This document shows, piece by piece, positions 9,600 through 17,571 of a stretch of DNA of 64,000 bases (position 1 is the stretch's first letter; each line of letters opens with the position of its first letter). The notes under the pieces were generated by a model. It ran no database searches. It saw nothing but the letters and a program-made list of their open reading frames with translations, and was not told the origin of the DNA. The translations under genes were made by a program, and so were the position numbers. This stretch comes from Pukyongia salina (GTDB lineage Bacteria > Bacteroidota > Bacteroidia > Flavobacteriales > Flavobacteriaceae): assembly GCF_002966125.1 (NCBI RefSeq), contig NZ_CP027062.1, positions 1,736,001-1,800,000 on the forward strand, in the 5' to 3' direction.

Positions 9600-10416
9600 T
9601 CTCCAGCGCGTTTTCCAGTTCCCTGATTTCTCTAGCATCTTTATTGCCAACCACATAAACATGGCGAAGGTTGGTCATATCGTTGAACAACAAGATCTGC
9701 AATTCGTAATAATCTTCATTTGTCGCCAGTTTGTAATCTTTTATGGAACCAATTAGGATCCCTTCAGGAAAGATGGTAGACTTTCCGTCTGTAACGATCG
9801 TATCACCCACATTAAATTTAACCTGCCTGGGTATATCGATCAAGGTTGCCTCAAACGGACTTCCTGTTCTCCATACGAGGGTACCAAAGTGATTCGTATT
9901 TTTCAACTTCGCATTGATCTGGCTATTGGTATTGAGCACAGATTGTACTGTGGCGTAGTTTGCCGATATACTGTTTACAATTCCCACAACACCTTTAGAG
10001 GAGATCACACCCATATCGATCGCGACACCATCATTCCTTCCAGCGTCTATGGTTAAATGATTCTTGGTTTTCGAAAATGAGTTATTTACCACCCTGGCTC
10101 CTACATAATTATATTTCCAGATAATATCGGTACTATCCGGAAACTGCAATAGCTGGGAGTTTTGCATATTGGAAAGCAATCTTCTCAATCTTTTATTTTC
10201 TTCTGAAAGTATTGTATTCTGTGTTCTCAGGTTGAAGTAATCCTTGATGTCCTGCTTCACCGAGTAGATACCGCCACTGAAGAAATTGGCCGAGGTGGCC
10301 ACCTTGTTGCTATGAAACGAATGCGAATTTATTGTGAGAAAAACAGATACCGTAAATAGAAGTAAAAACAACAGGGAATTTTTATTCCTTATGAAGAAAA
10401 ATATAATCTGTTGCAT
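9589..10416 (-). CDS. mreC: Rod-shape-determining protein MreC
   Basis: MreC is the bitopic periplasmic scaffold of the elongasome and activates PBP2-RodA. It has one N-terminal membrane helix (about 12-29), a coiled coil (about 60-92, leucine/asparagine/glutamate rich) and two beta-barrel domains. Family-type GRNDGV and GVVGIV segments are present. The length is 275 residues. It sits 12 bases downstream of mreB and overlaps mreD. Confidence 0.95.
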   Translation of the reverse strand: MQQIIFFFIRNKNSLLFLLLFTVSVFLTINSHSFHSNKVATSANFFSGGIYSVKQDIKDYFNLRTQNTILSEENKRLRRLLSNMQNSQLLQFPDSTDIIWKYNYVGARVVNNSFSKTKNHLTIDAGRNDGVAIDMGVISSKGVVGIVNSISANYATVQSVLNTNSQINAKLKNTNHFGTLVWRTGSPFEATLIDIPRQVKFNVGDTIVTDGKSTIFPEGILIGSIKDYKLATNEDYYELQILLFNDMTNLRHVYVVGNKDAREIRELENALENAQ

Positions 10417-10428
10417 TTGTTGTTATTT

Positions 10429-11457
10429 CTATTTTATCAACACACTCTTGTATTTGTTGAGGTTTTTCAAACAGATCCCTGTTCCACGAACCACGGCTCG
10501 TAAAGGATCTTCGGCTATATAGACCGGGAGATCTGTTTTCTGAGAAAGTCTTTTGTCCAGTCCGCGCAGCATAGAACCTCCACCGGCAAGATAGATCCCG
10601 GTATTATAGATATCTGCAGCCAACTCCGGGGGAGTTTGAGACAGGGTTTCCATTACAGCATCTTCTATTCGCAGAATAGACTTATCCAATGCCTTTGCTA
10701 TTTCCCTGTAAGAAGTTTGTACCTGCTTCGGTTTTCCGGTGAGTAGATCCCTTCCCTGTACGGCAAGGTCTTCCGGAGGAAGCTCCAGGTCTTCGGTAGC
10801 CGCTCCTATTTGTATCTTAATCTTTTCGGCGGTTCGCTCTCCTACATATAAATTATGCTGAGTGCGCATATAATAAATGATATCGTTTGTGAAAACGTCA
10901 CCTGCGATCTTCACAGATTTATCACAAACTATTCCTCCTAAAGCAATTACCGCAATTTCGGTTGTTCCTCCTCCAATATCTACCACCATATTTCCCTTGG
11001 GTTGCATGATGTCAACACCAATCCCGATCGCCGCCGCCATGGGTTCGTGAATAAGATATACTTCTTTTCCATTTACACGTTCGGCACTTTCTTTAACCGC
11101 ACGCATTTCAACTTCAGTGATACCGCTGGGGATACAAATCACCATCCGTAGGGAGGGTGTGATCCATTTTTTCTTTAAGGCTGGAATATCCTTGATAAAC
11201 ATACTGATCATCTTCTCGCTGGCATCGAAATCTGCTATAACGCCGTCTTTTAATGGTCGGATAGTCTTTATGTTCTCATGGGTTTTTCCCTGCATCATAT
11301 TTGCCTCGCGCCCCACAGCGATGATCTTTCCGGTGGTTCGGTCGCGGGCAACAATAGAAGGAGCATCGACAACCACCTTATCATTATGAATAATTAAGGT
11401 ATTGGCGGTACCCAGGTCGATTGCTATTTCTTCGGTTAGGAAATCAAAAAATCCCAT
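10429..11457 (-). CDS. mreB: Rod-shape-determining actin MreB
   Basis: MreB is the bacterial actin that organises lateral cell-wall synthesis. The 342-residue protein shows the phosphate-1 motif IAIDLGTANT near residue 12, phosphate-2 DIGGGTTEIAV near residue 165 and the adenosine motif AGGGSMLRGLD near residue 290. An amphipathic N-terminal MGFFDFLTEE start is typical of flavobacteria. It is the first gene of the mreBCD-mrdA-rodA operon, with a promoter box about 50 bases upstream in the gap to purH. Confidence 0.97.
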   Translation of the reverse strand: MGFFDFLTEEIAIDLGTANTLIIHNDKVVVDAPSIVARDRTTGKIIAVGREANMMQGKTHENIKTIRPLKDGVIADFDASEKMISMFIKDIPALKKKWITPSLRMVICIPSGITEVEMRAVKESAERVNGKEVYLIHEPMAAAIGIGVDIMQPKGNMVVDIGGGTTEIAVIALGGIVCDKSVKIAGDVFTNDIIYYMRTQHNLYVGERTAEKIKIQIGAATEDLELPPEDLAVQGRDLLTGKPKQVQTSYREIAKALDKSILRIEDAVMETLSQTPPELAADIYNTGIYLAGGGSMLRGLDKRLSQKTDLPVYIAEDPLRAVVRGTGICLKNLNKYKSVLIK

Positions 11458-11509
11458 AAGTTTTATTGGCGGTATTGAAATTAAACGTGTTAGCGGCTTT
11501 TATCCTTCA

Positions 11510-11517
11510 CAAATGTA
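11510..11517 (-). promoter_or_regulatory. Bacteroidota -7 box of the mreB operon
   Basis: The minus strand reads TACATTTG, a perfect TAnnTTTG, 52 bases before the mreB ATG in the short space after purH. It suggests that the rod-shape operon has its own promoter and is not only read through from purH. Confidence 0.55.
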
Positions 11518-11524
11518 ACAAAAT

Positions 11525-13057
11525 TTAATGCTTAAAATGACGCGTTCCGGTAAATACCATTGCCATCTTATTTTCGTTGCAATAATCGATGCTTAATTGG
11601 TCTTTTATTGAGCCTCCCGGCTGAATAACCGAAGTGATCCCTGCTTTGTTCGCTATCTCCACACAATCGGGAAAAGGAAAGAAAGCGTCACTGGCCATTA
11701 CGGCTCCATTGAGATCGAAATTGAATGACTTAGCTTTTTCGATGGCCTGTCGCAATGCATCCACCCTTGAGGTTTGCCCCGTTCCACTTGCGCACAATTG
11801 TTTTCCTTTGGCCAGAACGATGGTGTTAGACTTGGTATGTTTACAGATCTTGGAGGCGAACAACAAATCTTCTAACTCACTATCGGTTGGTTTATTGTTG
11901 GTGGCGTGAGATAAATTTTCGGCACTGTCTGTTATGTGATCCCTGTCCTGAACTAAGGCACCGTTAAGGCAGGTACGAGTAATGGTTTCGGGCAATTTTG
12001 CTGCTTTTTGAACAAGTATGATCCGGTTCTTCTTTCCTTTTAGGATCTCAAGGGCTTCTTCGGAATATGACGGTGCGATAACCACTTCGCAAAATAGGGT
12101 ATGGATCTCATTTGCCGTTGCCGCATCGATCTCTGTATTGGAGATCAGGATCCCTCCGAAAGCCGACACCGGGTCACCCGCCAGGGCATCCACATAGGCT
12201 TGTCGAACTGTATCCCGCTGTGCGATCCCACAGGCGTTGTTATGTTTCAGGATAGCAAAAGTAGGGGCTTCGCCTTCAAATTCCGACATTAAATTCACCG
12301 CAGCATCAACGTCCAGTAGATTGTTATAACTAAGTTCTTTCCCGTGCAATTTATCGAACATCGCATCGAAGTCCCCAAAGAAATACCCTTTCTGATGCGG
12401 GTTTTCACCGTAACGCAATACCTTCCCCTTCATCTCGCTTATCTTAAGCGATGCGATCGAATGGTCGCTATTAAAATAATTGAAGATCGCTGTATCGTAA
12501 TGCGATGAGATATTGAATGATCTGGCAGCAAATTTCCTGCGATCTTCAAAACTGGTTTCCCCGTTTCCTTGGTTGAGTAGTTCAAGTAGGTCATCGTAGT
12601 CTTCCATGGAAGAAACACAAAGAGTATCTTTAAAATTCTTAGCTGCTGCTCGTATCAGGGAGATGCCGCCAATATCGATCTTCTCTATAATATCCTGCTC
12701 AGCAGCCCCGGATGCAACTGTTTTTTCGAATGGATAAAGATCCACGATCACCAGGTCAAGCTGGGGGATCTCGTATTGTTCCATTTCGGCAACATCACTT
12801 TCATTATCCTGCCGGTTTAAGATACCTCCAAATACTTTGGGATGAAGGGTCTTTACTCTTCCACCGAGTATAGAAGGGTAGTCGGTAACTTCTTCTACAG
12901 GAACAACCTCCACACCAAGATCATTTATAAACTTCTGGGTTCCACCGGTTGAATAGATCCGTACACCCAAAGCATCCAGCTTTTTTACAATTGGCGCGAG
13001 GCCGTCTTTATGAAATACTGAAATGAGTGCCGATTTGATCTTTTTAGAATTATGCAT
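11525..13057 (-). CDS. purH: Bifunctional AICAR transformylase / IMP cyclohydrolase PurH
   Basis: PurH carries out the last two steps of IMP synthesis: formyl transfer to AICAR and ring closure of FAICAR. The N-terminal MGS-like cyclohydrolase domain (about 1-145) contains GGRVKTLHPK and IDIGGISLIRAAAKN. The C-terminal transformylase domain contains the catalytic KHNNACG motif and ends in the family-typical AMVFTGTRHFKH. The length of 510 is standard. It is monocistronic or leads into mreB 67 bases downstream, and has its own perfect -7 box. Confidence 0.97.
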   Translation of the reverse strand: MHNSKKIKSALISVFHKDGLAPIVKKLDALGVRIYSTGGTQKFINDLGVEVVPVEEVTDYPSILGGRVKTLHPKVFGGILNRQDNESDVAEMEQYEIPQLDLVIVDLYPFEKTVASGAAEQDIIEKIDIGGISLIRAAAKNFKDTLCVSSMEDYDDLLELLNQGNGETSFEDRRKFAARSFNISSHYDTAIFNYFNSDHSIASLKISEMKGKVLRYGENPHQKGYFFGDFDAMFDKLHGKELSYNNLLDVDAAVNLMSEFEGEAPTFAILKHNNACGIAQRDTVRQAYVDALAGDPVSAFGGILISNTEIDAATANEIHTLFCEVVIAPSYSEEALEILKGKKNRIILVQKAAKLPETITRTCLNGALVQDRDHITDSAENLSHATNNKPTDSELEDLLFASKICKHTKSNTIVLAKGKQLCASGTGQTSRVDALRQAIEKAKSFNFDLNGAVMASDAFFPFPDCVEIANKAGITSVIQPGGSIKDQLSIDYCNENKMAMVFTGTRHFKH

Positions 13058-13099
13058 GAGATTATTTTGTTAATTGGAACCTGAATTAGCAGATACGCG

Positions 13100-13107
13100 C
13101 AAAAATA
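13100..13107 (-). promoter_or_regulatory. Bacteroidota -7 box of purH
   Basis: The minus strand reads TATTTTTG, a perfect TAnnTTTG, 42 bases before the purH ATG. No convincing -33 element is visible. Confidence 0.5.
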
Positions 13108-13190
13108 CATAAATAGACAGAGAATTTGTAACATAAATTAATCGAAAACGTCATATCTTTATTCTGAAAAATCCCACTTAAAAGTACTGC

Positions 13191-14447
13191 ATGCTTATTT
13201 ACCTTCGGATAATCAAGGAAAGTTTTAATTTCGCTATTAACGCTCTTAAAAACAATAAGTTGCGAACATTTCTCTCTTTGGTTGGGGTTACCATCGGGAT
13301 ATTTTCCATCATTGCCGTCCTGGCCGCTGTAGATTCGTTAAAGAAGGAGATAGAGGGAAGTATCAGTTCCCTGGATAACAGTACGATCTTCATGGGAAGA
13401 TTTTCGTTCGGACCTACAGAAGTTCCTCGATGGAAGTGGGAGCAGTTCCCGGATGTTACATACGAAGAATACCAGTTTGTAAAAAGAAGCGTTCCGGATG
13501 TGATGGCTGCGTCCTACACCCTCAATGTTCCTTCAGAAACCATAAAATACGAAGATAACTCTGTTAGCAATGTAGAGATTGGGGCAGTTACCGATGAGTA
13601 TTATGAGATCGAATCCCTGCAAATCGCCAATGGTAGGTTTTACAACGAATCCGAATCCAATAGTGGTAGCCATGTGATCGTTTTGGGAGACGAGATCGCG
13701 CAGACCTTGTTTGGTTCCGGAGAAGCGGCAATAGGAAAGAAGATCCGACTTTACGGCAGGAAATTTACCGTAATTGGGGTGCTAAAGAAGGAGGGTTCCG
13801 GGCTGTTTGGCGGATCTAAGGATACCTCGGTTTTCTTGCCCGTAAATGTGATTAGAAGGATCTACGGAGATAGTAACAAGAATTTGTTTCCCTTTATCAT
13901 AATAAAACCTGAACAAGGTGTTGATAATGCCGAATTCATAGCTATGTTAAAACAGAAAATGCGTGTACATCGTGGTTTAAAACCAGATGAGATCGACACA
14001 TTTTTTGTAAACCAATTACAGGGTTTTGCCGATTTTATTGACAATATCACAGGCCAGATGAATATTATCGGTCTGGTAATAAGTGGCTTTTCGCTATTGG
14101 TGGGAGGATTTGGTATTGCCAATATCATGTTTGTGAGTGTGAAGGAACGTACTAACATCATAGGAATTCAAAAGTCCATGGGGGCAAAGAATCGCTTCAT
14201 TTTACTTCAGTTTTTGTTTGAAGCAATAATCCTTGCAGTAATTGGTGGATTGATAGGCCTGGTTCTTGTTTTCTTTGGATCTCTTATTGCTTCGTCGTTT
14301 AGCGGAGATTTCCAGTTTGTACTGTCACCCTGGAATATGTTCATTGGGACAGCAATTTCCGCAGCTATCGGTCTAATATCCGGTATTCTCCCGGCCATTT
14401 CAGCATCGCGACTGGACCCTGTAGAAGCTATTCGTACAGGAATGTAA
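13191..14447 (+). CDS. MacB/FtsX-type ABC transporter permease
   Basis: The 418-residue protein has one membrane helix near residues 23-46 and a large periplasmic MacB_PCD domain (about 48-280). The C-terminal FtsX domain has three helices, and the loop GIQKSMGAKNRFI is the family's coupling motif. It ends in the typical ILPAISASRLDPVEAIR. Such permeases work with a separate LolD-like ATPase, in lipoprotein handling, macrolide efflux or mechanotransmission. No ATPase gene is adjacent here. The near-consensus TATCTTTA at about 13153 may be its promoter. Confidence 0.9.
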   Translation: MLIYLRIIKESFNFAINALKNNKLRTFLSLVGVTIGIFSIIAVLAAVDSLKKEIEGSISSLDNSTIFMGRFSFGPTEVPRWKWEQFPDVTYEEYQFVKRSVPDVMAASYTLNVPSETIKYEDNSVSNVEIGAVTDEYYEIESLQIANGRFYNESESNSGSHVIVLGDEIAQTLFGSGEAAIGKKIRLYGRKFTVIGVLKKEGSGLFGGSKDTSVFLPVNVIRRIYGDSNKNLFPFIIIKPEQGVDNAEFIAMLKQKMRVHRGLKPDEIDTFFVNQLQGFADFIDNITGQMNIIGLVISGFSLLVGGFGIANIMFVSVKERTNIIGIQKSMGAKNRFILLQFLFEAIILAVIGGLIGLVLVFFGSLIASSFSGDFQFVLSPWNMFIGTAISAAIGLISGILPAISASRLDPVEAIRTGM

Positions 14448-14467
14448 TTACAGATCTAAGAAATTGT

Positions 14468-14869
14468 TCAGGAATTATTCAATTGTTCGGCGTACCATTG
14501 CCGCGCCCCTTTACTGTATAGTAATAATAAGGCGATAAGAAGTAATATTCCAAAGACTGTAGATAAACTCCCAAGGAACAAAGAGCTGGCAAATTCGTGC
14601 AGCACCACAAAAGGAGCCGTCACCAGAATACAGAGGGCCGTAACAGCAAAAGTGATTCGGGCCCAGTTCTTTCCTTTCAATATATTCATGGCTAGCCAGA
14701 GTAGTAAAACAATCACCACCCCGTATAAGGCGAGATTAAGATAATCTGATTGTTCCAGCATTTCGATACCACTGTATAGACGAGCAACTCTAACGATCCC
14801 AACGACAGCAGCGATCATGATAAAATAGGCCGCCAGCTTAAAATCTTTATGGACGGGTGCGTTCTCCAT
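14468..14869 (-). CDS. Four-helix membrane protein of unknown function
   Basis: This 133-residue protein has four hydrophobic segments (about 13-30, 46-64, 73-90 and 96-122) separated by short charged loops. It ends in a polar tail. I recognise no family. It lies 9 bases downstream of the methionine sulfoxide reductase gene on the same strand and may be cotranscribed with it. It converges on the permease gene. Confidence 0.75.
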   Translation of the reverse strand: MENAPVHKDFKLAAYFIMIAAVVGIVRVARLYSGIEMLEQSDYLNLALYGVVIVLLLWLAMNILKGKNWARITFAVTALCILVTAPFVVLHEFASSLFLGSLSTVFGILLLIALLLLYSKGARQWYAEQLNNS

Positions 14870-14878
14870 AAAGCTAAT

Positions 14879-15334
14879 TTATATATTTTTCGCCACATTT
14901 TCATTGATCCATTCCAGAAAACGTTCATCTTCAACTGTAAAGGGATCAGGGGTGTGGGAGTCGATATCTATCTGCCCGATATTAACACGGTCCTTGAATA
15001 ATGGTACCACGATCTCTGCTTTTACATTTAGACTACAAGCAATATAATTGTCCTGTGACTTTACATCCGGCACCACAAAATTTTTATGACTCTCGGCTAC
15101 CTGACCGCAGATACCTTTCCCAAATGGAATGACAGTGTGATCTGTGGGTTCCCCGGCGAAGGCCTTTAAATGCAGGGTTTTTGTACTGTGTTCGGCAAAA
15201 TAGAAACCAACCCAGTCGTAATGATCGATCTCTGATTGTAGTAATTCGCAAATGTTGGTAAGCCGTTCATTGAGCTGTTTGTCTGATCGACTCAGAATAT
15301 GTTCTACTTCTTTTTTTAGGATATGGAATGACAT
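14879..15334 (-). CDS. Free methionine-(R)-sulfoxide reductase, GAF domain (fRMsr)
   Basis: A single GAF domain of the fRMsr family, which reduces free methionine R-sulfoxide. The conserved GKGICG (Cys76) and DNYIACS (Cys100) correspond by spacing to the resolving and catalytic cysteines of characterised enzymes. The third cysteine of the E. coli enzyme is not present. The C-terminal IGQIDIDSHTPDPF segment is family-typical. The frame is open for 31 more codons. I chose the ATG at 15334 because the domain begins there and the extension would run across the xrtF promoter. Confidence 0.88.
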   Translation of the reverse strand: MSFHILKKEVEHILSRSDKQLNERLTNICELLQSEIDHYDWVGFYFAEHSTKTLHLKAFAGEPTDHTVIPFGKGICGQVAESHKNFVVPDVKSQDNYIACSLNVKAEIVVPLFKDRVNIGQIDIDSHTPDPFTVEDERFLEWINENVAKNI

Positions 15335-15371
15335 ATAATTTTTTTGGTAAATGTATTTTAAAACGGAGCTT

Positions 15372-15399
15372 TTTGCCAAAATATATTCCTGTATTTTTG
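15372..15399 (+). promoter_or_regulatory. Promoter of xrtF (-33 TTTG / -7 TATTTTTG)
   Basis: TTTG at 15372-15375 and TATTTTTG at 15392-15399 are 16 bases apart. The -7 box ends 18 bases before a TTG codon at 15418 that matches the usual N-terminus of the encoded protein. The element lies downstream of the ATG at 15328 that a longest-frame call would use. Confidence 0.55.
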
Positions 15400-15417
15400 T
15401 TAAAAGTCTATAGGCAT

Positions 15418-15978
15418 TTGAAAGCACTTCTTTTTAAATATAAATCTGTTCTTCGATTTGTCGCATTATTCCTTGGTTCCTATCTGGTGCTATCGCTGCT
15501 TTATGGTTTATATCTTAAAATAGCTGAAGGAAGTGAGTATCCCCCCGATATTATAACGCATCTTGTAGCCAGACAATCCAGTAGTGTGATCAACTCTCTT
15601 GGATATGTTGCCTCTGTTGTACCAGGCTCTTCAGAACCTACAATGCAGTTATATGTGGAGAATAAATTTCTGGCACGAATCATAGAGGGCTGTAATGCCG
15701 TGAGTATAATTATATTATTTACAGCATTTGTAATCGCTTTTGCCGAAAGATTTAAAAAGACATTTCTCTTTATACTTGCCGGAGCCGTTCTTATTTACGC
15801 AGTAAACATTTTACGTATTGTTATTCTGGCAGTTGCTTTGTACGAGTATCCCCAGCATAAGGAATTACTACATGGAGTTGTATTTCCCGGCCTTATCTAT
15901 GGGATGGTGTTCGTACTATGGATGATGTGGATCCGTATGCTGAAATTAAAAACACTTTCGGATGAAAAACAGGGTTAA
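15418..15978 (+). CDS. xrtF: Exosortase family protein XrtF
   Basis: XrtF is a multi-pass membrane cysteine transpeptidase-like enzyme of the exosortase/archaeosortase family, expected to process proteins with a cognate C-terminal sorting signal. The three catalytic residues are visible: Cys92 in IIEGCNAVSI, Arg133 in NILRIV and His152 in LLHGVVFP. The protein would be 186 residues with about six helices. I prefer the TTG start at 15418 (giving MKALLFKYKSVLRF). The ATG at 15328 lies upstream of the promoter and overlaps the divergent neighbour's start. The following gene overlaps the stop by 17 bases. Confidence 0.88.
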   Translation: MKALLFKYKSVLRFVALFLGSYLVLSLLYGLYLKIAEGSEYPPDIITHLVARQSSSVINSLGYVASVVPGSSEPTMQLYVENKFLARIIEGCNAVSIIILFTAFVIAFAERFKKTFLFILAGAVLIYAVNILRIVILAVALYEYPQHKELLHGVVFPGLIYGMVFVLWMMWIRMLKLKTLSDEKQG

Positions 15979-16387
15979 AATAATACTTATCGTGATTTTA
16001 GCCTTTGGCCTCATTCTAATAAGGCAGTTTGAGGATAAACTATTCTATGATCCTTTGCTGGAATTCTTTAAGACCGATCACAGCACCCAACCTCTTCCTG
16101 AGATGGAATTATATAAATTATATGCGAACATTATTCTGAGATATTTATTGAACACTATTTTGTCGCTGATCATTCTTTGGGTGGCATTTGGTAGTAAAAG
16201 TATTTTAAAACTATCGGCTTTACTCTTTACCGGACTTTTCTTCCTTTTCTTCATTGCGTTTGTGCTTCTTATCAATACCTCTGCCGCGGGCGATCACATG
16301 GCGTTGTTTTACGTAAGGCGTTTCCTCATTCAACCGATATTTCTTCTTTTATTATTACCTGCGTTTTACTTTCACAGAAGAAGTTAG
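15962..16387 (+). CDS. Exosortase F system-associated membrane protein
   Basis: A 141-residue protein with four hydrophobic helices, a charged FEDKLFYDPLLEFF stretch after the first helix and a C-terminal YVRRFLIQP segment. This is the pattern of the small partner found next to xrtF in flavobacteria. It overlaps xrtF by 17 bases and is surely cotranscribed. The molecular role is unknown. No target protein with a recognisable sorting tail was identified in this window. Confidence 0.82.
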   Translation: MKNRVKIILIVILAFGLILIRQFEDKLFYDPLLEFFKTDHSTQPLPEMELYKLYANIILRYLLNTILSLIILWVAFGSKSILKLSALLFTGLFFLFFIAFVLLINTSAAGDHMALFYVRRFLIQPIFLLLLLPAFYFHRRS

Positions 16388-16392
16388 CTGCG

Positions 16393-16400
16393 TATATTTG
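16393..16400 (+). promoter_or_regulatory. Bacteroidota -7 box upstream of the DUF3347 gene
   Basis: TATATTTG, a perfect TAnnTTTG, lies 18 bases before the ATG at 16419 and only six bases after the stop of the exosortase partner gene. It separates the metal cluster from the exosortase pair. Confidence 0.55.
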
Positions 16401-16418
16401 TGAACTAAATTTTGAAAA

Positions 16419-16964
16419 ATGAGGACTTCAATTTATACCGCAATCTTACTATTGGCATTCTTAAACTACTCCTGTGGAGACGAAAAGAAAGGAAGTGATT
16501 CTACAGAGCCGGAAGTAAAAACGGTAGAACAAAAATTTGAACATAAAGCAGAGAAAATCGAAGCTAGTTTTAAGGACGAAGATCTATCGATGATCTTCTC
16601 GCAATATATCGATCTAAAAACGGCTTTGATAAATTCGGATGCGGCTGCCGCATCTCAATCGGCTGCTGTTTTAACCAAAGCCTTCGCCAATAAAGGTGTT
16701 GATGAGGCATCCCTTTCAACAGTTAAAAAGATCGAGGCTACTAAAGATATCGAAGCCCAGCGATCTGCTTTTGTTGGAGTGACCAATACAGTTGAGGAAT
16801 TGCTAAAGGACGGGCTGGAAAGCGGAAAACTTTTCAAGCAATATTGCCCCATGGCCTTTAAGAATACAGGAGCGTACTGGCTTAGTGAAACCAAGGAGAT
16901 CGCGAATCCTTATTTTGGAGAAAAAATGTACAGATGTGGCAGGATAGACTCCATCATCCAATAA
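16419..16964 (+). CDS. DUF3347 domain lipoprotein, probable metal-binding
   Basis: A signal peptide with a lipobox (Cys19 in NYSCG) is followed by an acidic linker and a helical DUF3347 domain (about 50-178). The conserved C-terminal part holds QYCPMAF (Cys143, Met145), GAYWLS, NPYFGEKM and Cys173. These cysteines and methionines are plausible copper ligands, and the same domain occurs fused to or beside CusB-type copper efflux adaptors. The length is 181. It is the first gene of the metal cluster, with its own promoter box. Confidence 0.85.
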   Translation: MRTSIYTAILLLAFLNYSCGDEKKGSDSTEPEVKTVEQKFEHKAEKIEASFKDEDLSMIFSQYIDLKTALINSDAAAASQSAAVLTKAFANKGVDEASLSTVKKIEATKDIEAQRSAFVGVTNTVEELLKDGLESGKLFKQYCPMAFKNTGAYWLSETKEIANPYFGEKMYRCGRIDSIIQ

Positions 16965-17004
16965 ATTTTAACGCAATTTTTAACATTTGCAGCATCTAAT
17001 CGCC

Positions 17005-17012
17005 TAATTTTG
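17005..17012 (+). promoter_or_regulatory. Bacteroidota -7 box upstream of the HYC_CC_PP gene
   Basis: TAATTTTG is a perfect TAnnTTTG. It ends only six bases before the first ATG (17019), so transcription would begin at or beside that codon. Either the message is leaderless or the second ATG at 17028 is used. Confidence 0.55.
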
Positions 17013-17018
17013 TAGTCC

Positions 17019-17426
17019 ATGCAAAAAATGATCTCCATATTACTTTCCCTCCTCATGCTGGCCAGCAGCAGTGGGATAGCCTATGCAAAGCATTACTGTG
17101 GAGATTACGAAATGCTCTCCGAGATCACACTAGGTGAAAAAGACCTTTCCTGTGGAATGGTGATGGAGATCCCAGCCTGCGACCAGGAGGAGGAAAATGA
17201 GCACAATTGTTGTGACAATCAATATACCAAGGTCGATACAGATGACACCTTTAATAAGTCTTCTTTCGAAGTAAATCTAAATCAGGACTTTGTTCTGGCT
17301 TTTGTTTCTGTATTCGTACTTAGATCGGTAGATAACTTTCCTTCAGAAAACCATTTCTTTATAGATTATATCCCGCCACCCCTCGATAGAGACTTTCAGG
17401 TGCTATACGAATCTTTCCTAATTTGA
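17019..17426 (+). CDS. HYC_CC_PP family secreted protein
   Basis: A signal peptide (about 1-23) is followed by the three elements that name this family: HYCG directly after the predicted cleavage site, a CC pair in HNCCDN near residue 64, and a C-terminal IPPPLDRDF. Seven cysteines and several His/Asp/Glu residues suggest metal binding or disulfides. The length is 135. ATGs at codons 1 and 4 are both possible starts, and the nearby promoter box favours the second. The family usually lies beside copper or heavy-metal genes, as here. Its function is not established. Confidence 0.82.
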   Translation: MQKMISILLSLLMLASSSGIAYAKHYCGDYEMLSEITLGEKDLSCGMVMEIPACDQEEENEHNCCDNQYTKVDTDDTFNKSSFEVNLNQDFVLAFVSVFVLRSVDNFPSENHFFIDYIPPPLDRDFQVLYESFLI

Positions 17427-17571
17427 TTTTAAGAGTAGGGGTTGTATTTTCGACCTCGGTTACTATGATCTACTTTTAGTAGTGAATAAACTATATCATT
17501 AAGTCAAATCTTTTAGAATAAATCTCAGCACGTTAAATGCAGAGGTAGATTCAGAAAAAAAAATATAAAAA

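Noticed and set aside
13124-13160. Full promoter of the MacB-like permease
   Set aside because: TTTG and TATCTTTA are 25 bases or more apart and the -7 box is imperfect, so only a weak note was kept.
15328-15417. Extended N-terminus of XrtF
   Set aside because: It lies upstream of and across the promoter and overlaps the divergent gene's start codon.
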